Counted from the first letter of the stretch, positions 25,740-35,898 are shown. The stretch: 64,000 bases of DNA from an uncultured Erythrobacter sp. (GCA_947500645.1 CANMSD010000002.1:682001-746000), one strand, 5' to 3'. A program made the numbers and translations. Notes: generated by a model not told the origin, from the sequence alone.

Positions 25740-26168
25740 ATGGGGCCCCGGATGACCGAACTGCTTGTCAAACTGCGTGACCTGCGCTTTCTGCGTTACA
25801 TCTTTGCCAGCGTTGGAGCGTTGGCGGTGGATGTCGGCAGCTTCCTTGTGCTTTTGGCACTTGGCATGCTTGCAGCACCCGCGTCTGCCATCGGCTATTC
25901 GCTTGGCATCCTTGCGCACTGGCTACTTTCCAGCCGGGCTGTCTTTCAAGACACTGTCGCAGAGCGAGGCATGGCCCGCACCCGTCAAAAGGCATTGTTT
26001 GTCGCTTCCGCATTGGTAGGCCTTGGTTTGACGATTGCGATTGTTGGCGCGGCCGATTGGGCGGGTTTGGATCCACGCATTGCCAAGGGCTTTGCAATTG
26101 TTGCCGCCTTCACCGTAACCTGGCTGCTCCGCAGTAAAGTCGTGTTTCGCGGCGAAGAGCAGGTGTGA
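25740..26168 (+). CDS. GtrA family membrane protein
   Basis: A 142-residue protein with four membrane helices in the GtrA pattern: RFLRYIFASVGALAVDVGSF near the start, then IGYSLGILAHWLLSSRAVF, and the closing FTVTWLLRSKVVF. GtrA proteins help move or retain polyprenyl-linked sugars across the inner membrane. It may start at ATG 25740 (with AGCGAGA upstream) or at ATG 25752. It lies 4 bases before the GT-C-like gene and 195 bases after the flavoprotein gene. Confidence 0.92.
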   Translation: MGPRMTELLVKLRDLRFLRYIFASVGALAVDVGSFLVLLALGMLAAPASAIGYSLGILAHWLLSSRAVFQDTVAERGMARTRQKALFVASALVGLGLTIAIVGAADWAGLDPRIAKGFAIVAAFTVTWLLRSKVVFRGEEQV

Positions 26169-26172
26169 TGCA

Positions 26173-27963
26173 ATGCTCACCGAGCGCCGCCGTTCTCTGA
26201 TTTCACCGGGCTTGCTGACCCGCGTCGGACTGGCGTGGATGCTGGTCTGCGCCGTGCTGTTGGTGGTGAATTTCAATTCGATCATGACGCCGCTGTTCCC
26301 TGATCCGGACGACATCATGCGCTTGGTCCAAGTTCGTGATCTGATTGGCGGGCAGAGCTGGTTCGATCTCACTCAATATCGCGCTAATGCGCCAGGCGGC
26401 GGCGTGCCAATGCATTGGTCGCGTCTGGTCGATACGCCGATCGCGCTCGTGATTGTCGCACTAACACCGCTGATCGGTGCTGCGTGCGCCGAGATGGTCG
26501 CGCTTATTGCGGTCCCACTGGTGACATTAGGCATTGCGATGCTGCTTGCGGCGCGCATAGCGTGGCGATTAATGGGTGAAGACGAAACAGTGATGACCTG
26601 CCTCGTCATCGCCATGTCAATCCCGCTGTTGTTCCAGTTTGGCCCGATGCGGATCGATCACCACGGCTGGCAGATCGTCTGCGTGTTGATCGCGATGAAC
26701 GCCTTTATGGCCCGCAATGCCCGTTTGGGCGGTTCTGTGATCGGTGCCGTGATCGCCGTCTGGCTATCCATTTCGATTGAGGGTCTGCCGCTTGCCGCTG
26801 CTATCTGCGGCGTGATCGCGCTGCGTTGGGTGCGCAATCGCAATGACCGTGTGTGGCTTGTAGCGACCATGCAGGCGCTCGCGATCACCAGCGCCGCAGT
26901 ATACGGTTTGACGCGCGGCATCGGTAACCTTGCAACCTATTGCGACGCGATTGGCCCGGTCCATATCGCAATGTTTGGCTGGGGCGCTCTGGTGATGACG
27001 GCTATGTCCAAAGCGGAGCCACTGCCGCGGCCGGCGGTCTGGATGGGCTTTGGCGTTGCAGGTGGCGGAGCTGTGGCCATTATGCTCTATTCCGTGCCGC
27101 AATGCGCGGGCGGAGGGTTCTCCGGGCTTGATCCGATGGTTGAGCTCTATTGGTACGAGCGCGTGCACGAAGGGCTCCCGGTCTGGCGGCAGGAGCTGAA
27201 AACGGCACTACAATATGCGGTTGCGCCGTTGATCGGGATTTTTGCCGCAATCAACCTGATCGGTCGCTCGCGCGATTGGCTGCGCCAGTTCTGGATCGAT
27301 TACACACTTGTTCTGGTCGCTGCCTTCCTGATTTCGCTCATGGTTGCGCGCACTGGCGCCGTTGCCGGTGCGCTCGCAGCAATCCCGCTTGCATGGCAGG
27401 TTGGTCAGTGGTTGCGCACTATCCGCGTGATGCGCAACCCCGCACCGCGCGCCTTGGCGATGGTCGGGGTTTCGCTGGCAATGCTTCCCGCGCTGCCCGT
27501 CTTGCTGATGGGTTGGGCGATGCCTGCACAGGCTTCGCTCGGCGGTACTCCGCTGAGCCTTAAAGTGCCCAAGGCATCATCATGCCAGCTCGCTGATAGT
27601 TCGAAATTGCTGCGTGCGCTTGAGCCGGGTGAAGTGTTCGCGCCGCTCGATATCGCGCCGCGCCTGCTGCTCGAAACCGATCACAGCGTGATTGCAACCG
27701 GCCATCATCGTGGATCGGACGCGATGCGGTTTGTGATCGAGACATCGATCGGTAGCGAGGCAGATGCGCAGGCCGCTCTTCTGGAGCGCGGAACGGATTA
27801 TGTCGCGCTATGCCCGGACCTTGCCGAGCCGCTGATGTATGCCATTTCCGCGCCTGAAAGCTTCGCCGCACAATTGGTCGACGATTCTGCGCCAGACTGG
27901 CTCGAGCCGATTGAACTCGATGCGGATACCAGCCTGAAGGTCTGGCGGATCAAACGCGACTAA
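26173..27963 (+). CDS. Polytopic GT-C-like membrane protein (possible STT3/PglB-type glycosyltransferase)
   Basis: A 596-residue protein with about 11-12 membrane helices over the first 440 residues and a soluble C-terminal domain of about 130 residues. After the first helix it has FPDPDDIMRLVQVRDLIGGQ (about residues 41-60), an acidic loop like the catalytic loop of GT-C enzymes, then MHWSRLVDTP, and FGPMRIDHHGWQIVCV (about 156-171), where DHH resembles the archaeal AglB/STT3 motif. I infer a polyprenyl-sugar-dependent transferase. GtrA and a UDP-Galp-mutase-like enzyme next to it agree. No exact family was confirmed, so the call stays tentative. Confidence 0.6.
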   Translation: MLTERRRSLISPGLLTRVGLAWMLVCAVLLVVNFNSIMTPLFPDPDDIMRLVQVRDLIGGQSWFDLTQYRANAPGGGVPMHWSRLVDTPIALVIVALTPLIGAACAEMVALIAVPLVTLGIAMLLAARIAWRLMGEDETVMTCLVIAMSIPLLFQFGPMRIDHHGWQIVCVLIAMNAFMARNARLGGSVIGAVIAVWLSISIEGLPLAAAICGVIALRWVRNRNDRVWLVATMQALAITSAAVYGLTRGIGNLATYCDAIGPVHIAMFGWGALVMTAMSKAEPLPRPAVWMGFGVAGGGAVAIMLYSVPQCAGGGFSGLDPMVELYWYERVHEGLPVWRQELKTALQYAVAPLIGIFAAINLIGRSRDWLRQFWIDYTLVLVAAFLISLMVARTGAVAGALAAIPLAWQVGQWLRTIRVMRNPAPRALAMVGVSLAMLPALPVLLMGWAMPAQASLGGTPLSLKVPKASSCQLADSSKLLRALEPGEVFAPLDIAPRLLLETDHSVIATGHHRGSDAMRFVIETSIGSEADAQAALLERGTDYVALCPDLAEPLMYAISAPESFAAQLVDDSAPDWLEPIELDADTSLKVWRIKRD

Positions 27964-27976
27964 CTGGCAGTTCCGA

Positions 27977-28471
27977 TCATGCCGGGACGAAATCCATTGC
28001 CACACCATTGATGCAGTGCCGCTTGCCGGTCGGCTTCGGCCCATCGCCAAAGATATGGCCCAGATGGCCGCCGCAATCGGCACAATGCACTTCGGTGCGG
28101 GGGTAACCGATCTTGTAGTCGGTCGAAGTGCCAACGGCGCCCGGCAACGCCTTCCAGAAACTCGGCCAGCCCGTGCGGCTGTCATATTTGGCGGCGGACG
28201 AATAAAGCTTGTTGCCGCAACCGGCGCAAACAAACGTACCTTTCCGCTTTTCCTTATCGAGCGGTGAGCTGAACGCCCGCTCCGTTCCTGCTTCGCGCAG
28301 AATGCGAAACTCTTCGCGCGTCAGCTTCTTACGCCATTGCGCTTCAGTGCGCTTAATCGGGAAGCTCTTGGCTTGCGCGGGCGAAGAACCACAGGCCGCC
28401 ATCAGCGGCATGGCCGCGCCCAGGCCCACCAGGCCCAGAATTTTGCGGCGGTGAGAAACGAATTCAGACAT
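27977..28471 (-). CDS. msrB: Peptide-methionine (R)-S-oxide reductase, exported (Tat-like, lipobox)
   Basis: A 164-residue MsrB, which reduces methionine-R-sulfoxide. The N-terminus has a twin-arginine motif (SHRRKILGLVG) and a lipobox (LMAAC, C near residue 27). The reductase domain has CAGCGNKLY and CADCGGHLGH (the two zinc CxxC pairs), DSRTGWPSFW, and the catalytic cysteine in RHCINGVAMDF. It faces the GT-C gene convergently. With the lipoprotein MsrA at 8976, both stereoisomers of methionine sulfoxide could be repaired outside the cytoplasm. The start at 28471 was chosen since the upstream in-frame ATG would break the signal. Confidence 0.95.
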   Translation of the reverse strand: MSEFVSHRRKILGLVGLGAAMPLMAACGSSPAQAKSFPIKRTEAQWRKKLTREEFRILREAGTERAFSSPLDKEKRKGTFVCAGCGNKLYSSAAKYDSRTGWPSFWKALPGAVGTSTDYKIGYPRTEVHCADCGGHLGHIFGDGPKPTGKRHCINGVAMDFVPA

Positions 28472-28561
28472 TGAAATTCTCGTCCAGCTTAAGAGGTTCA
28501 CACCCCTTAATACGGTGAAAAGCGCTAAAAGGTTTCATTTGCCGCGCAGATGAGCGCCATT

Positions 28562-29899
28562 TCAGAACTCGGTGATTTCCACTTCGAGTTTGCGGAAACC
28601 ATGCACGAAATTCGCCCGCACCCGCTCGACATCGCCAGCGACATGCACGCGCATCCGGCGCTTGTGCATTTCCTCCAGCAAGACGCGCAATTGCAGCTCG
28701 GCCAGACGCGCACCGACGCAGCGGTGAATGCCATAGCCGAAGGCGATGTGGCGACGCGCATTCTCGCGCGTGATGTCGAGCTTGTGCGGGTCAGGGAAGA
28801 CGCTCTCTTCGCGGTTCGCGCCGAGATACCACAGCACGACCTTGTCGCCCTTCTTGATGGTCTGGTCGAACACCTCGGTGTCTTCGGTGCAGGTCCGACG
28901 CATATGGGCGAGCGGTGTCTGGTAACGCAGACATTCCTGCACCGCATTCGGGATGAGATCCGGGTTTTCCTCGAACAGTTTGCGCTGGTCGGGAAATTTG
29001 TCGAGCGAATGGATAATCCCGCTCATTGTGTTGCGGGTCGTATCATTCCCGCCAACAATCAGCAGCACGAGATTGCCGATGAATTCTTCGGGCCGCATCT
29101 GGTTCATCGCTTCGGAATGGACCATCATAGAAATCAGGTCGTTGCCTGGCTCCTTGTCTTGCGTTCGCTCGATCCATAGCGACTGGAAATAGGCCGCCAT
29201 TTCGTGAAGCAATTCCCAGCGCAGCTCGTCAAGTTCGCGCACACCCGCGATTTCGGTATCGCCCGACCAGTCCGACCAGAAGGTAAGCAGGCGGCGATCT
29301 TCCCAAGGGAAGCCGAACAGGATTGCCAGCATTCCGGTGGTGAGCTCAATCGAGACTTTGTCGACCCAGTCGAACACCTCGCCGCGCGGAAGACTGTCGA
29401 GCAGTTCGCCGGTCCGCTGGCGGATCTCGCCATCCATGTCAGACATCGCCGAGGGTGTGAATTTGGGGGCGACGGTGCGGCGCTGGCCGGTGTGCTGCGG
29501 GCGGTCCATTGCAATGAACATCGGCAGTTCGCGGCGGTCGGCGTCGCTGTCGGCCAATTCTTCTTCAGACAGGCGCTCAAGAATGGTGATGCCGCCGTAT
29601 TCCCAGCTTGAAGAGAAGGTTTCGGGCAAGGCCTCGATATGCTGAATCGCCTTGTGACCGACAACCGCCCAATACGGGCCATAGGGGCTTTCCGGAATGT
29701 AGTGCAGTGGCCCCGCGTCCTGCATTTCCTTGAAGATCGGCTGCCACGTATCCTCGAAATATATGTCGGAGCGGCTCACATCCCATTTGTGCGGGTGCGC
29801 TGGACGCTCCTCCGGATACTTCTCGAAATGCGCCTTCAGCGCTTCGTAAGCGGTCGGGGATGTGCGCACTTGCGGGCGCGATTGGGCAATGGCGGCCAT
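28562..29899 (-). CDS. Cytochrome P450, CYP153 type (alkane/fatty-acid terminal hydroxylase)
   Basis: A 445-residue soluble class I P450. DVSRSDIYFEDTWQPIFKEM near residue 45, PMFIAMDRPQHTGQRRTVAP, IELTTGMLAILFGFPWEDRR, the I-helix LLIVGGNDTTRNTMSG and the heme loop RHIAFGYGIHRCVGARLAEL match the CYP153 pattern closely. CYP153 enzymes hydroxylate the terminal carbon of medium-chain alkanes or fatty acids, fed by ferredoxin and a FAD reductase. GGAGAGAG precedes the ATG at 29899. No ferredoxin gene is adjacent; a candidate reductase lies at 34581-35810. Subfamily is inferred from memory. Confidence 0.92.
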   Translation of the reverse strand: MAAIAQSRPQVRTSPTAYEALKAHFEKYPEERPAHPHKWDVSRSDIYFEDTWQPIFKEMQDAGPLHYIPESPYGPYWAVVGHKAIQHIEALPETFSSSWEYGGITILERLSEEELADSDADRRELPMFIAMDRPQHTGQRRTVAPKFTPSAMSDMDGEIRQRTGELLDSLPRGEVFDWVDKVSIELTTGMLAILFGFPWEDRRLLTFWSDWSGDTEIAGVRELDELRWELLHEMAAYFQSLWIERTQDKEPGNDLISMMVHSEAMNQMRPEEFIGNLVLLIVGGNDTTRNTMSGIIHSLDKFPDQRKLFEENPDLIPNAVQECLRYQTPLAHMRRTCTEDTEVFDQTIKKGDKVVLWYLGANREESVFPDPHKLDITRENARRHIAFGYGIHRCVGARLAELQLRVLLEEMHKRRMRVHVAGDVERVRANFVHGFRKLEVEITEF

Positions 29900-29997
29900 G
29901 TCTCTCTCCAGCGAGGCGGTGCATTTGGCACCTGCCTGATGGAGTCGCATCCTGCCCTAACTTACAGCAGTGTCAATAGTCGGTTGCGATAAAGAAC

Positions 29998-31290
29998 CTA
30001 TTCAGCCGGCTCAGTCGCACTCGTTTTGCGGCTCCAGAACCGCGGTTTTTTCTCCGCTCCCGCACCGCCGGATTTCATCACACGTTTGCGGAACAGGGTG
30101 GATCCGCCTTTGACCAGCAGCATCACCGCGAGTGCCTGCCAAAGCAAAGCCGCTGCATGAACCCAAAGCGTTTCTTGCATGGCGGCACGCGCTAGCATTG
30201 CGAAGGGAGAAGAGAGCGGGAAGACGATGGAGAAAGTCTCAAGTGCGCTTCCCGGCTGGGTGATCGTGTAGGCGGCCAGGAAGAACACCATTAGCTGCAT
30301 CATGGTGACCGGCATCGACATGGTTTGCACTTCGCGCACAGTACTAGCCATCGCGCCGATGGTCAGAAACAGTGCGCCGAGCAGCAGATAGGCCATTGAG
30401 AAGTAGATGATGCTGAGCGCGATAAAGAGCGGCCAGCCAACCGCTGGGGCTGGCAAATTACCGAGATCGGTGCCTGTCACCTGAATAAAGGCGTCGCTTG
30501 CGATGCTCCACGCGCCCCAGCCGAGCAGGCCCCACACAGCAATACCGACGAAGGATACGCCCAACATGGCGAACAGCTTGCCGAGGAAGACCGCATCCAT
30601 CGGGATCGCGGCGGCAAGAATCTCGATGATCTTGTTGGCTTTTTCTTCGACCAGATTGGACAGCACCATGCCTGCCAGCAGCATCGTCAGCAGGAACAAC
30701 AGCATTTGTGCGGCCTGGGCTGTCTTGATCCGGTTCGACCGATCTGCCGAAGCGCTGCTCGCAACCGTTTGCTTCGACACTTCCGGGAAGCTCGTCGGCA
30801 CAGCTCCGCCAGCCGTTGCAGCGATCACACCGATTGGGCCGCTCCAACGGTTGATCTGTCCCTCGGTCCCGACCACTTCGGGCGAGGAGAGTGTCCCGGT
30901 AACTATCGCGGCATAGTTTCCGCGCTTTTGCTCCAGGAAGGCGCGCGCATCGAAATTCGTCTCGACTTGTGCCTCGGGAATTTCGCGAAGAACCGGCATT
31001 GCTCCGCCCAATTGCGGGCGCAAAGTGTCGCGCGCGTCCATCATCGCGGCGTTGTCGGCTGCACTCATGGCAAGGCCCAGTTCGACGCTCACCGCTTCGC
31101 GAGAAACCTGATTGCCGATGCTTCCGGCAAGCCCCCCGACCAGCACCGGGAAGAGTGGCCCGATCAGGAAGAACAGGAAAGCACGGCTAAACAGGACGGC
31201 GATGAAATCGCGTCGGGCGACCACCCATGCTGCCTCGAAATAGCTGAGGCGCGGATTGGCGTGGACTGCAGCTTGATTGGAATGGCTCAT
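29998..31290 (-). CDS. ABC-2 type exporter permease (NatB-like)
   Basis: A 430-residue membrane protein with one N-terminal helix (DFIAVLFSRAFLFFLIGPLF), a periplasmic loop of about 150 residues, then five helices (for example MLLFLLTMLLAGMVLSNLVE and LLLGALFLTIGAMASTVREV). The VEEKANKIIEILAAAIP segment is the typical ABC-2/NatB coupling helix. Its start overlaps the ATPase gene's stop by 4 bases (ATGA), so they form one exporter. The substrate is unknown; NatAB-type pumps export ions or hydrophobic compounds. Confidence 0.9.
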   Translation of the reverse strand: MSHSNQAAVHANPRLSYFEAAWVVARRDFIAVLFSRAFLFFLIGPLFPVLVGGLAGSIGNQVSREAVSVELGLAMSAADNAAMMDARDTLRPQLGGAMPVLREIPEAQVETNFDARAFLEQKRGNYAAIVTGTLSSPEVVGTEGQINRWSGPIGVIAATAGGAVPTSFPEVSKQTVASSASADRSNRIKTAQAAQMLLFLLTMLLAGMVLSNLVEEKANKIIEILAAAIPMDAVFLGKLFAMLGVSFVGIAVWGLLGWGAWSIASDAFIQVTGTDLGNLPAPAVGWPLFIALSIIYFSMAYLLLGALFLTIGAMASTVREVQTMSMPVTMMQLMVFFLAAYTITQPGSALETFSIVFPLSSPFAMLARAAMQETLWVHAAALLWQALAVMLLVKGGSTLFRKRVMKSGGAGAEKKPRFWSRKTSATEPAE

Positions 31291-32279
31291 TGGCCGTCTC
31301 CGGCATTATCGGCCTCAAGCTGGCGTGCAGCCGCCTCGCCTGCGATGTGCACGAAGGCATCATGCAATCCGGCGCGCTCGATCGATAGCGACAGGATACC
31401 TGCCTCGCCTTCGATCAGCGTGCGCAGCAATGGCTCGACACCAGTATCCGGCAGCGAGAAATAGAAGAAATCGCCTTCGCGCCGCGCATCATCTGGCAGA
31501 GCGGCAGTCCAACCGCCTTCGCGGGCTCGCGTTTCAAGGCGCACTTGTGCAGGTATGCGGTCGCGCGCGGTTTCTACGCTGCCTGCATAGGGGACCTTGC
31601 CCCCGGCGATGATCGCCACGCCTTCGCATAGCCGCTCGGCATGGTGAATCACATGGGTTGAGAAGATCACCGTGACGCCGTCGTCGGCTAGCGCGCGGAT
31701 CATGCGCTCCAGCTTGCCCTGATTGATCGCATCGAGACCGGAGAATGGCTCGTCCAGTACGACCAGGCGCGGTTCATGCACCAAGGTGCCAAGCAGCTGC
31801 ACGGTCTGCGCCATGCCTTTGGAAAGCTGGCGAATCTGGCGCTCAGCAGCATGGCCGAGATCATGGCGTTCGAGCAGTTCTTTTCCGCGCTTACGCCCTT
31901 CATCGAGCGGCAAGCCCCGTAGCGCGCCCATAAAGGCAATCGCTTCGATCGACTTCATCGCAGGATAGAGCCCGCGTTCCTCTGGCAAATATCCTATCAG
32001 GCGACCGATCTCATGCGGTTGGTCATATCCAAATACACGGCGTACCCCTTCGTCGGGATCGATAATGCCCAGCAGCATGCGCAAAGTGGTGGTCTTGCCC
32101 GCGCCATTGGGGCCGAGCACGCCATAGATCGCGCCCTCCGGCACGGCGAGGTCCACGCCGCTCACTGCCAGAGTGTTGTCGAAGCTCTTAACCAGACCGC
32201 GCGCTTCGATGGCCAATGGACGTATGTCGCTGGCTGCGTCATTGCCCAAGAATGTTTGATCGCTTACCGCCATATCCAT
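31287..32279 (-). CDS. ABC transporter ATP-binding protein (NatA-like)
   Basis: A 330-residue ATPase partner of the ABC-2 permease. Walker A is GPNGAGKTTTLRML (about residues 54-67), the signature is LSKGMAQTVQLLG, Walker B is RLVVLDEPFSGLDA, and the switch histidine sits in IFSTHVIHHAE. The C-terminal 90 residues form the domain usual in exporter ATPases of this class. Starts at ATG 32279 and ATG 32273 are both in frame. It is coupled to the permease by ATGA. Confidence 0.95.
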   Translation of the reverse strand: MDMAVSDQTFLGNDAASDIRPLAIEARGLVKSFDNTLAVSGVDLAVPEGAIYGVLGPNGAGKTTTLRMLLGIIDPDEGVRRVFGYDQPHEIGRLIGYLPEERGLYPAMKSIEAIAFMGALRGLPLDEGRKRGKELLERHDLGHAAERQIRQLSKGMAQTVQLLGTLVHEPRLVVLDEPFSGLDAINQGKLERMIRALADDGVTVIFSTHVIHHAERLCEGVAIIAGGKVPYAGSVETARDRIPAQVRLETRAREGGWTAALPDDARREGDFFYFSLPDTGVEPLLRTLIEGEAGILSLSIERAGLHDAFVHIAGEAAARQLEADNAGDGQ

Positions 32280-32324
32280 GCTCGCACGGTTAATGTGTGG
32301 GCCTAAACGGGAGTAACCCTAAGC

Positions 32325-33383
32325 TTGGTTAACGCGGGCGCAACTCTTGACCTCGGCAAACGCCTTGAAAGCAAGGCGCGCGAGCTTGGTTTCTGCGCGT
32401 TCGGGGTGACGCAAGCAGCTGAAGATCCTTTGCGCGCGGAGCGGCTGGAGCAATGGCTGGGCGAAGGCCATCAAGGCTCAATGGATTGGATGGAGACGCG
32501 GCTGCATCATCGCCGCTCTCCGCAAGCGCTTTGGCCGGAAGCGCGCAGCGTGATCGCGCTCGGCATGAGCTATTCCCCGGCAAATGATCCCATGGCTCTC
32601 GAAGAGCGTGCAGACCGCGCTCGCATTTCGGTTTATGCGCAGGGCAAGGATTATCACGATGTGGTCAAGAAGCGGCTGAAGGCGTTGGCTCGCTGGTTGG
32701 TAGCGGAAGAGCCGGAGGCTGAGGTCAAGGTCTTCGTCGACACCGCACCGGTGATGGAAAAGCCGCTCGGCGAAGCGGCAGGTCTCGGCTGGCAGGGTAA
32801 GCACACCAATCTGGTCAGTCCCGACCATGGCAGCTGGCTGTTTCTCGGCGCGATCTACACGACACTCGGCCTGCCAATTTCCGATCCACACCGCGATCAA
32901 TGTGGGAGCTGTCGCGCCTGCCTGGATGCCTGCCCAACCGATGCGTTCCCCAACGCTTACACACTCGATGCGCGGCGCTGCATTTCCTACCTCACGATCG
33001 AGCATAAGGGGCCGATAGCAGAGGAGTTTCGCGAAGCGCTGGGCAACCGTATCTATGGCTGTGACGATTGTCTGGCGGTCTGTCCGTGGAACAAGTTTGC
33101 GGAGCAGGCTCATGCTGCGCGCGAGTTCTTGCCGCGTGCTGAATTGGTAGCGCCACGGCTTGATGAGTTGCTCGCGCTGGACGATGCCGGGTTCCGGCGA
33201 TTTTTCTCCGGTTCACCGATCAAACGCATCGGTCGCGACCGGTTCGTCAGGAATTGCCTCTATGCGGCGGGCAATAGCGGCGATGCTGGCCTGCGCGCGC
33301 CGGTAGCAGCCTTGACCGGGGATGCCGATCCCGCTGTTGCCGATGCCGCCGAGTGGGCGTTAGTGCGGCTTCCCGTTTACTAG
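32325..33383 (+). CDS. queG: Epoxyqueuosine reductase
   Basis: A 352-residue cobalamin-dependent iron-sulfur enzyme that makes queuosine in tRNA from epoxyqueuosine. The two [4Fe-4S] motifs are [16 protein letters not shown] (about residues 193-208) and [14 protein letters not shown] (about 243-256). [20 protein letters not shown] and [15 protein letters not shown] are also diagnostic. The start is a TTG with GGGAG about 10 bases upstream; no ATG occurs before residue 50. The stop overlaps the convergent CoA-transferase by 4 bases. It normally acts after QueA. Confidence 0.94.
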   Translation: MVNAGATLDLGKRLESKARELGFCAFGVTQAAEDPLRAERLEQWLGEGHQGSMDWMETRLHHRRSPQALWPEARSVIALGMSYSPANDPMALEERADRARISVYAQGKDYHDVVKKRLKALARWLVAEEPEAEVKVFVDTAPVMEKPLGEAAGLGWQGKHTNLVSPDHGSWLFLGAIYTTLGLPISDPHRDQCGSCRACLDACPTDAFPNAYTLDARRCISYLTIEHKGPIAEEFREALGNRIYGCDDCLAVCPWNKFAEQAHAAREFLPRAELVAPRLDELLALDDAGFRRFFSGSPIKRIGRDRFVRNCLYAAGNSGDAGLRAPVAALTGDADPAVADAAEWALVRLPVY

Positions 33384-34534
33384 CTGTCGAAGCCGTCCGA
33401 GCTGTCGCCCAGATTGGGCGCCGGTCTCGGTTCCGGGGGGCTCCATTCGGAAAACCGGGTCGGTTCGCGCAAGTTCAGGATCGTGCCCTCGGTCGGATGC
33501 TCGCTGCTTTCGAAGAAATCGACCGCGTCCAGATGCGGGTCTGCGGTCATATCCTGCATATCGCGCACCGGCATGGTGGGCATTTGCGCCGCGCGCATGA
33601 TGGTCAGCACTTCACCGGTGGTCTTCTGTGCGGTAAGCTCGCCGATCCTGCGATAGATGTCGCCGCTGCCTTCGACAATTCCCTTGATGCTTTGGAAACG
33701 CGGCTCTTGCGGAAATTCTTCATCGCCGAGCAGCGCCACAACCTTCAGGAAATGATCGATTTGGTAGGGCACGATGGAGATGTAGCCATCGCTCGTCGGG
33801 AACGGTTGACGATCCGGATCGATCTGGCGGGCATAGCAGGCTGGGCCAACTGGCGGGTCGAAGGTCAGCCCGCCCAGATGCTCTTTGAGCATGAAGTTGG
33901 AAAACGCCTCGAACATCGGCACTTCGAGAAATTGCCCTTTTCCCGTGCGCAGCTTGTGAATCATCGCCGCCATCGAGGCGTAGGCCGCATGCAACCCAGC
34001 AACCTTGTCGGCGATCAGCGAGGGTAGATAACGCGGGCGCGGATCGCCATCGACCCGCGGTAGCAGTGTGGCGGCACCGCTCGCTGCCTGGATCACGTCG
34101 TCATATGCGTGCAGGCCGCCATAGGGGCCGTCCGAGCCAAAACCGACGCAATGGACGTAGATGATCTCGGGGTTGAGCGCTTTGACGGCCTCATATCCGA
34201 ACCCAAGCCGGTCAATCGCCTCAGCGCGGATATTGTGGATCAGCACGTCTGCTTCTCCAACGAGTGCCCGCAACTGCGCCTTCGCATCCTCGTTTTTCAG
34301 GTCGAGCAGCAGCGGTTTCTTGCCGCGATTGAGTGTGAGAAAACTCGGTGCCATTCCCTTCGTTTTCGCAGGCTTGGCGGAATATCTCAGGGCATCGCCG
34401 CCTGGTGCTTCGACCTTGACCACGTCTGCGCCGAGGTCAGCGAGGATTTGCGTGCAATAGGGGCCGAACACAACCGTGGTCAGGTCCAGCACCTTTAGAC
34501 CTTCCAGCATGGAGCCGCCGTCTTCTGGTTGCAT
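33380..34534 (-). CDS. CaiB/BaiF family (class III) CoA-transferase
   Basis: A 384-residue CoA-transferase. [20 protein letters not shown] opens the fold, [16 protein letters not shown] and [19 protein letters not shown] follow, and [12 protein letters not shown] (about residue 143) holds the catalytic aspartate. It moves CoA between organic acids; possible substrates include carnitine, bile-acid, formyl or aromatic acids. It ends convergent to queG. The ferredoxin-reductase-like gene lies upstream on the same strand, so it may belong to a degradation pathway. Confidence 0.92.
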   Translation of the reverse strand: MQPEDGGSMLEGLKVLDLTTVVFGPYCTQILADLGADVVKVEAPGGDALRYSAKPAKTKGMAPSFLTLNRGKKPLLLDLKNEDAKAQLRALVGEADVLIHNIRAEAIDRLGFGYEAVKALNPEIIYVHCVGFGSDGPYGGLHAYDDVIQAASGAATLLPRVDGDPRPRYLPSLIADKVAGLHAAYASMAAMIHKLRTGKGQFLEVPMFEAFSNFMLKEHLGGLTFDPPVGPACYARQIDPDRQPFPTSDGYISIVPYQIDHFLKVVALLGDEEFPQEPRFQSIKGIVEGSGDIYRRIGELTAQKTTGEVLTIMRAAQMPTMPVRDMQDMTADPHLDAVDFFESSEHPTEGTILNLREPTRFSEWSPPEPRPAPNLGDSSDGFDS

Positions 34535-34580
34535 GAGTGTGCCTTTTTCCGATTTTTCGTGCGGCAGTGTAGTTCGCGAT

Positions 34581-35810
34581 TTAGCGCAGGTCCTTCAGCG
34601 GCACGTCCGGGTCGGCGAGCAGTTCCCTGTCGACTTCTTCAACCCCGCTTTCGAGCAATTTCCGGCCTTGGACATAGTCTTTCATCGCATTGACGCAGTC
34701 GAAGGCAACCGGGCGTCCCTCAACCAGATAAACCACTGAGAATTTTCGGCTATCCGGGTCGCCGCGCACTATGGTTTCGTCATAGCCGACATTGAGTCCG
34801 GCGGTTTGCAGTTTCAGATCATACTGATTGGACCAGAACCACGGCAGCGCGTGATAGGGTTGCTTGTCGCCCATGATTGCGCGCGCTGCGGTGTTGGCCA
34901 TATCATGCGCGTTCTGAACCGATTCCAGCCGGACAACCGCGCTGCCAGCGAAGGGATTTACGTGCGCCGCACAATCGCCAATCGCGTAGACGTCATCAAG
35001 CGTGGTGCGGCAATAAATATCGACGTCGACGCCGTTCGATCCCGCTGCCCCCGCTGCGATCAGCGGTGCGACTGAGGGGACAATGCCGATCCCCGCGACC
35101 ACCATGTCGCATTCAAGCACTTCGCCGCCTTCGAGCTTAACGCTGACGGCGCGGCCATCCTCTCCGATGATTTCCTCGACATTTGCACCCAGTCGCACAT
35201 CGACACCCTGGCGGCGATGCTCGGCTTCGTAGAAAGCGGACAATTCCTCGCCCGCAACGCGAGCGAGCAGGCGCGGCTGCGCTTCGACTAAGGTCACCTG
35301 CGTACCCAGCTTGCGGAGAACGGCGGCAGCTTCCAGGCCGATGTATCCGCCCCCGATCACGACAGCGCGTTTTGCACCGGCTTCCAGCGCGGCCATCATG
35401 GCATCGGCGTCGCGCTTGTCGCGGACGTAGAAAACGCCGTCCAGGTTTGCCCCCATGCACGGCAGACGGCGCGGGTCAGCCCCGCCTGCCCAGATCAATT
35501 TGCGATAGCCGATGTGCGATCCATCGGAGAGCACGATCTGATGCGCCATCCAGTCGATCTCGGCGACGCCTTGCCCCAGTCTCAGCTCGATGTTCTTGTC
35601 AGCCCAGAATGTCTCGGGCCGGATCATGATCCGCTCGAACGGTTTTTCGCCAGCGAGATATTCCTTGGAAAGCGGCGGGCGTTCGTAAGGCGGGGCCTGA
35701 TCGCGGCCGACCATTATGATGCTGTCTTCATGCCCCTGCTGGCGCAAGGCGATGGCCGCCTGCGCGCCGCCATGCCCGGTGCCCACGATTACGATATCGG
35801 CGCTATCCAT
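34581..35810 (-). CDS. Ferredoxin reductase-type FAD/NAD oxidoreductase
   Basis: A 409-residue flavoprotein of the putidaredoxin/rubredoxin reductase group. FAD site [20 protein letters not shown] (residues 5-24), [19 protein letters not shown] site [20 protein letters not shown] (about 149-168) and the second FAD motif [11 protein letters not shown] are in order, with the BphA4-like C-terminal domain. Such enzymes pass electrons from NADH to a ferredoxin feeding a P450 or Rieske oxygenase. The CYP153 gene 4.7 kb away on the same strand is a candidate client; no ferredoxin gene is seen in the window. ATG 35810 was chosen over an upstream in-frame start. Confidence 0.9.
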   Translation of the reverse strand: MDSADIVIVGTGHGGAQAAIALRQQGHEDSIIMVGRDQAPPYERPPLSKEYLAGEKPFERIMIRPETFWADKNIELRLGQGVAEIDWMAHQIVLSDGSHIGYRKLIWAGGADPRRLPCMGANLDGVFYVRDKRDADAMMAALEAGAKRAVVIGGGYIGLEAAAVLRKLGTQVTLVEAQPRLLARVAGEELSAFYEAEHRRQGVDVRLGANVEEIIGEDGRAVSVKLEGGEVLECDMVVAGIGIVPSVAPLIAAGAAGSNGVDVDIYCRTTLDDVYAIGDCAAHVNPFAGSAVVRLESVQNAHDMANTAARAIMGDKQPYHALPWFWSNQYDLKLQTAGLNVGYDETIVRGDPDSRKFSVVYLVEGRPVAFDCVNAMKDYVQGRKLLESGVEEVDRELLADPDVPLKDLR

Positions 35811-35898
35811 GGCGCGAACGCTTGCGGCAAAATGCCTCGCCGTCAAGCGCTAGCGGTTCGCAGTTCCGGCATGGCGTAGCCGCTAAACCGCATCATGG

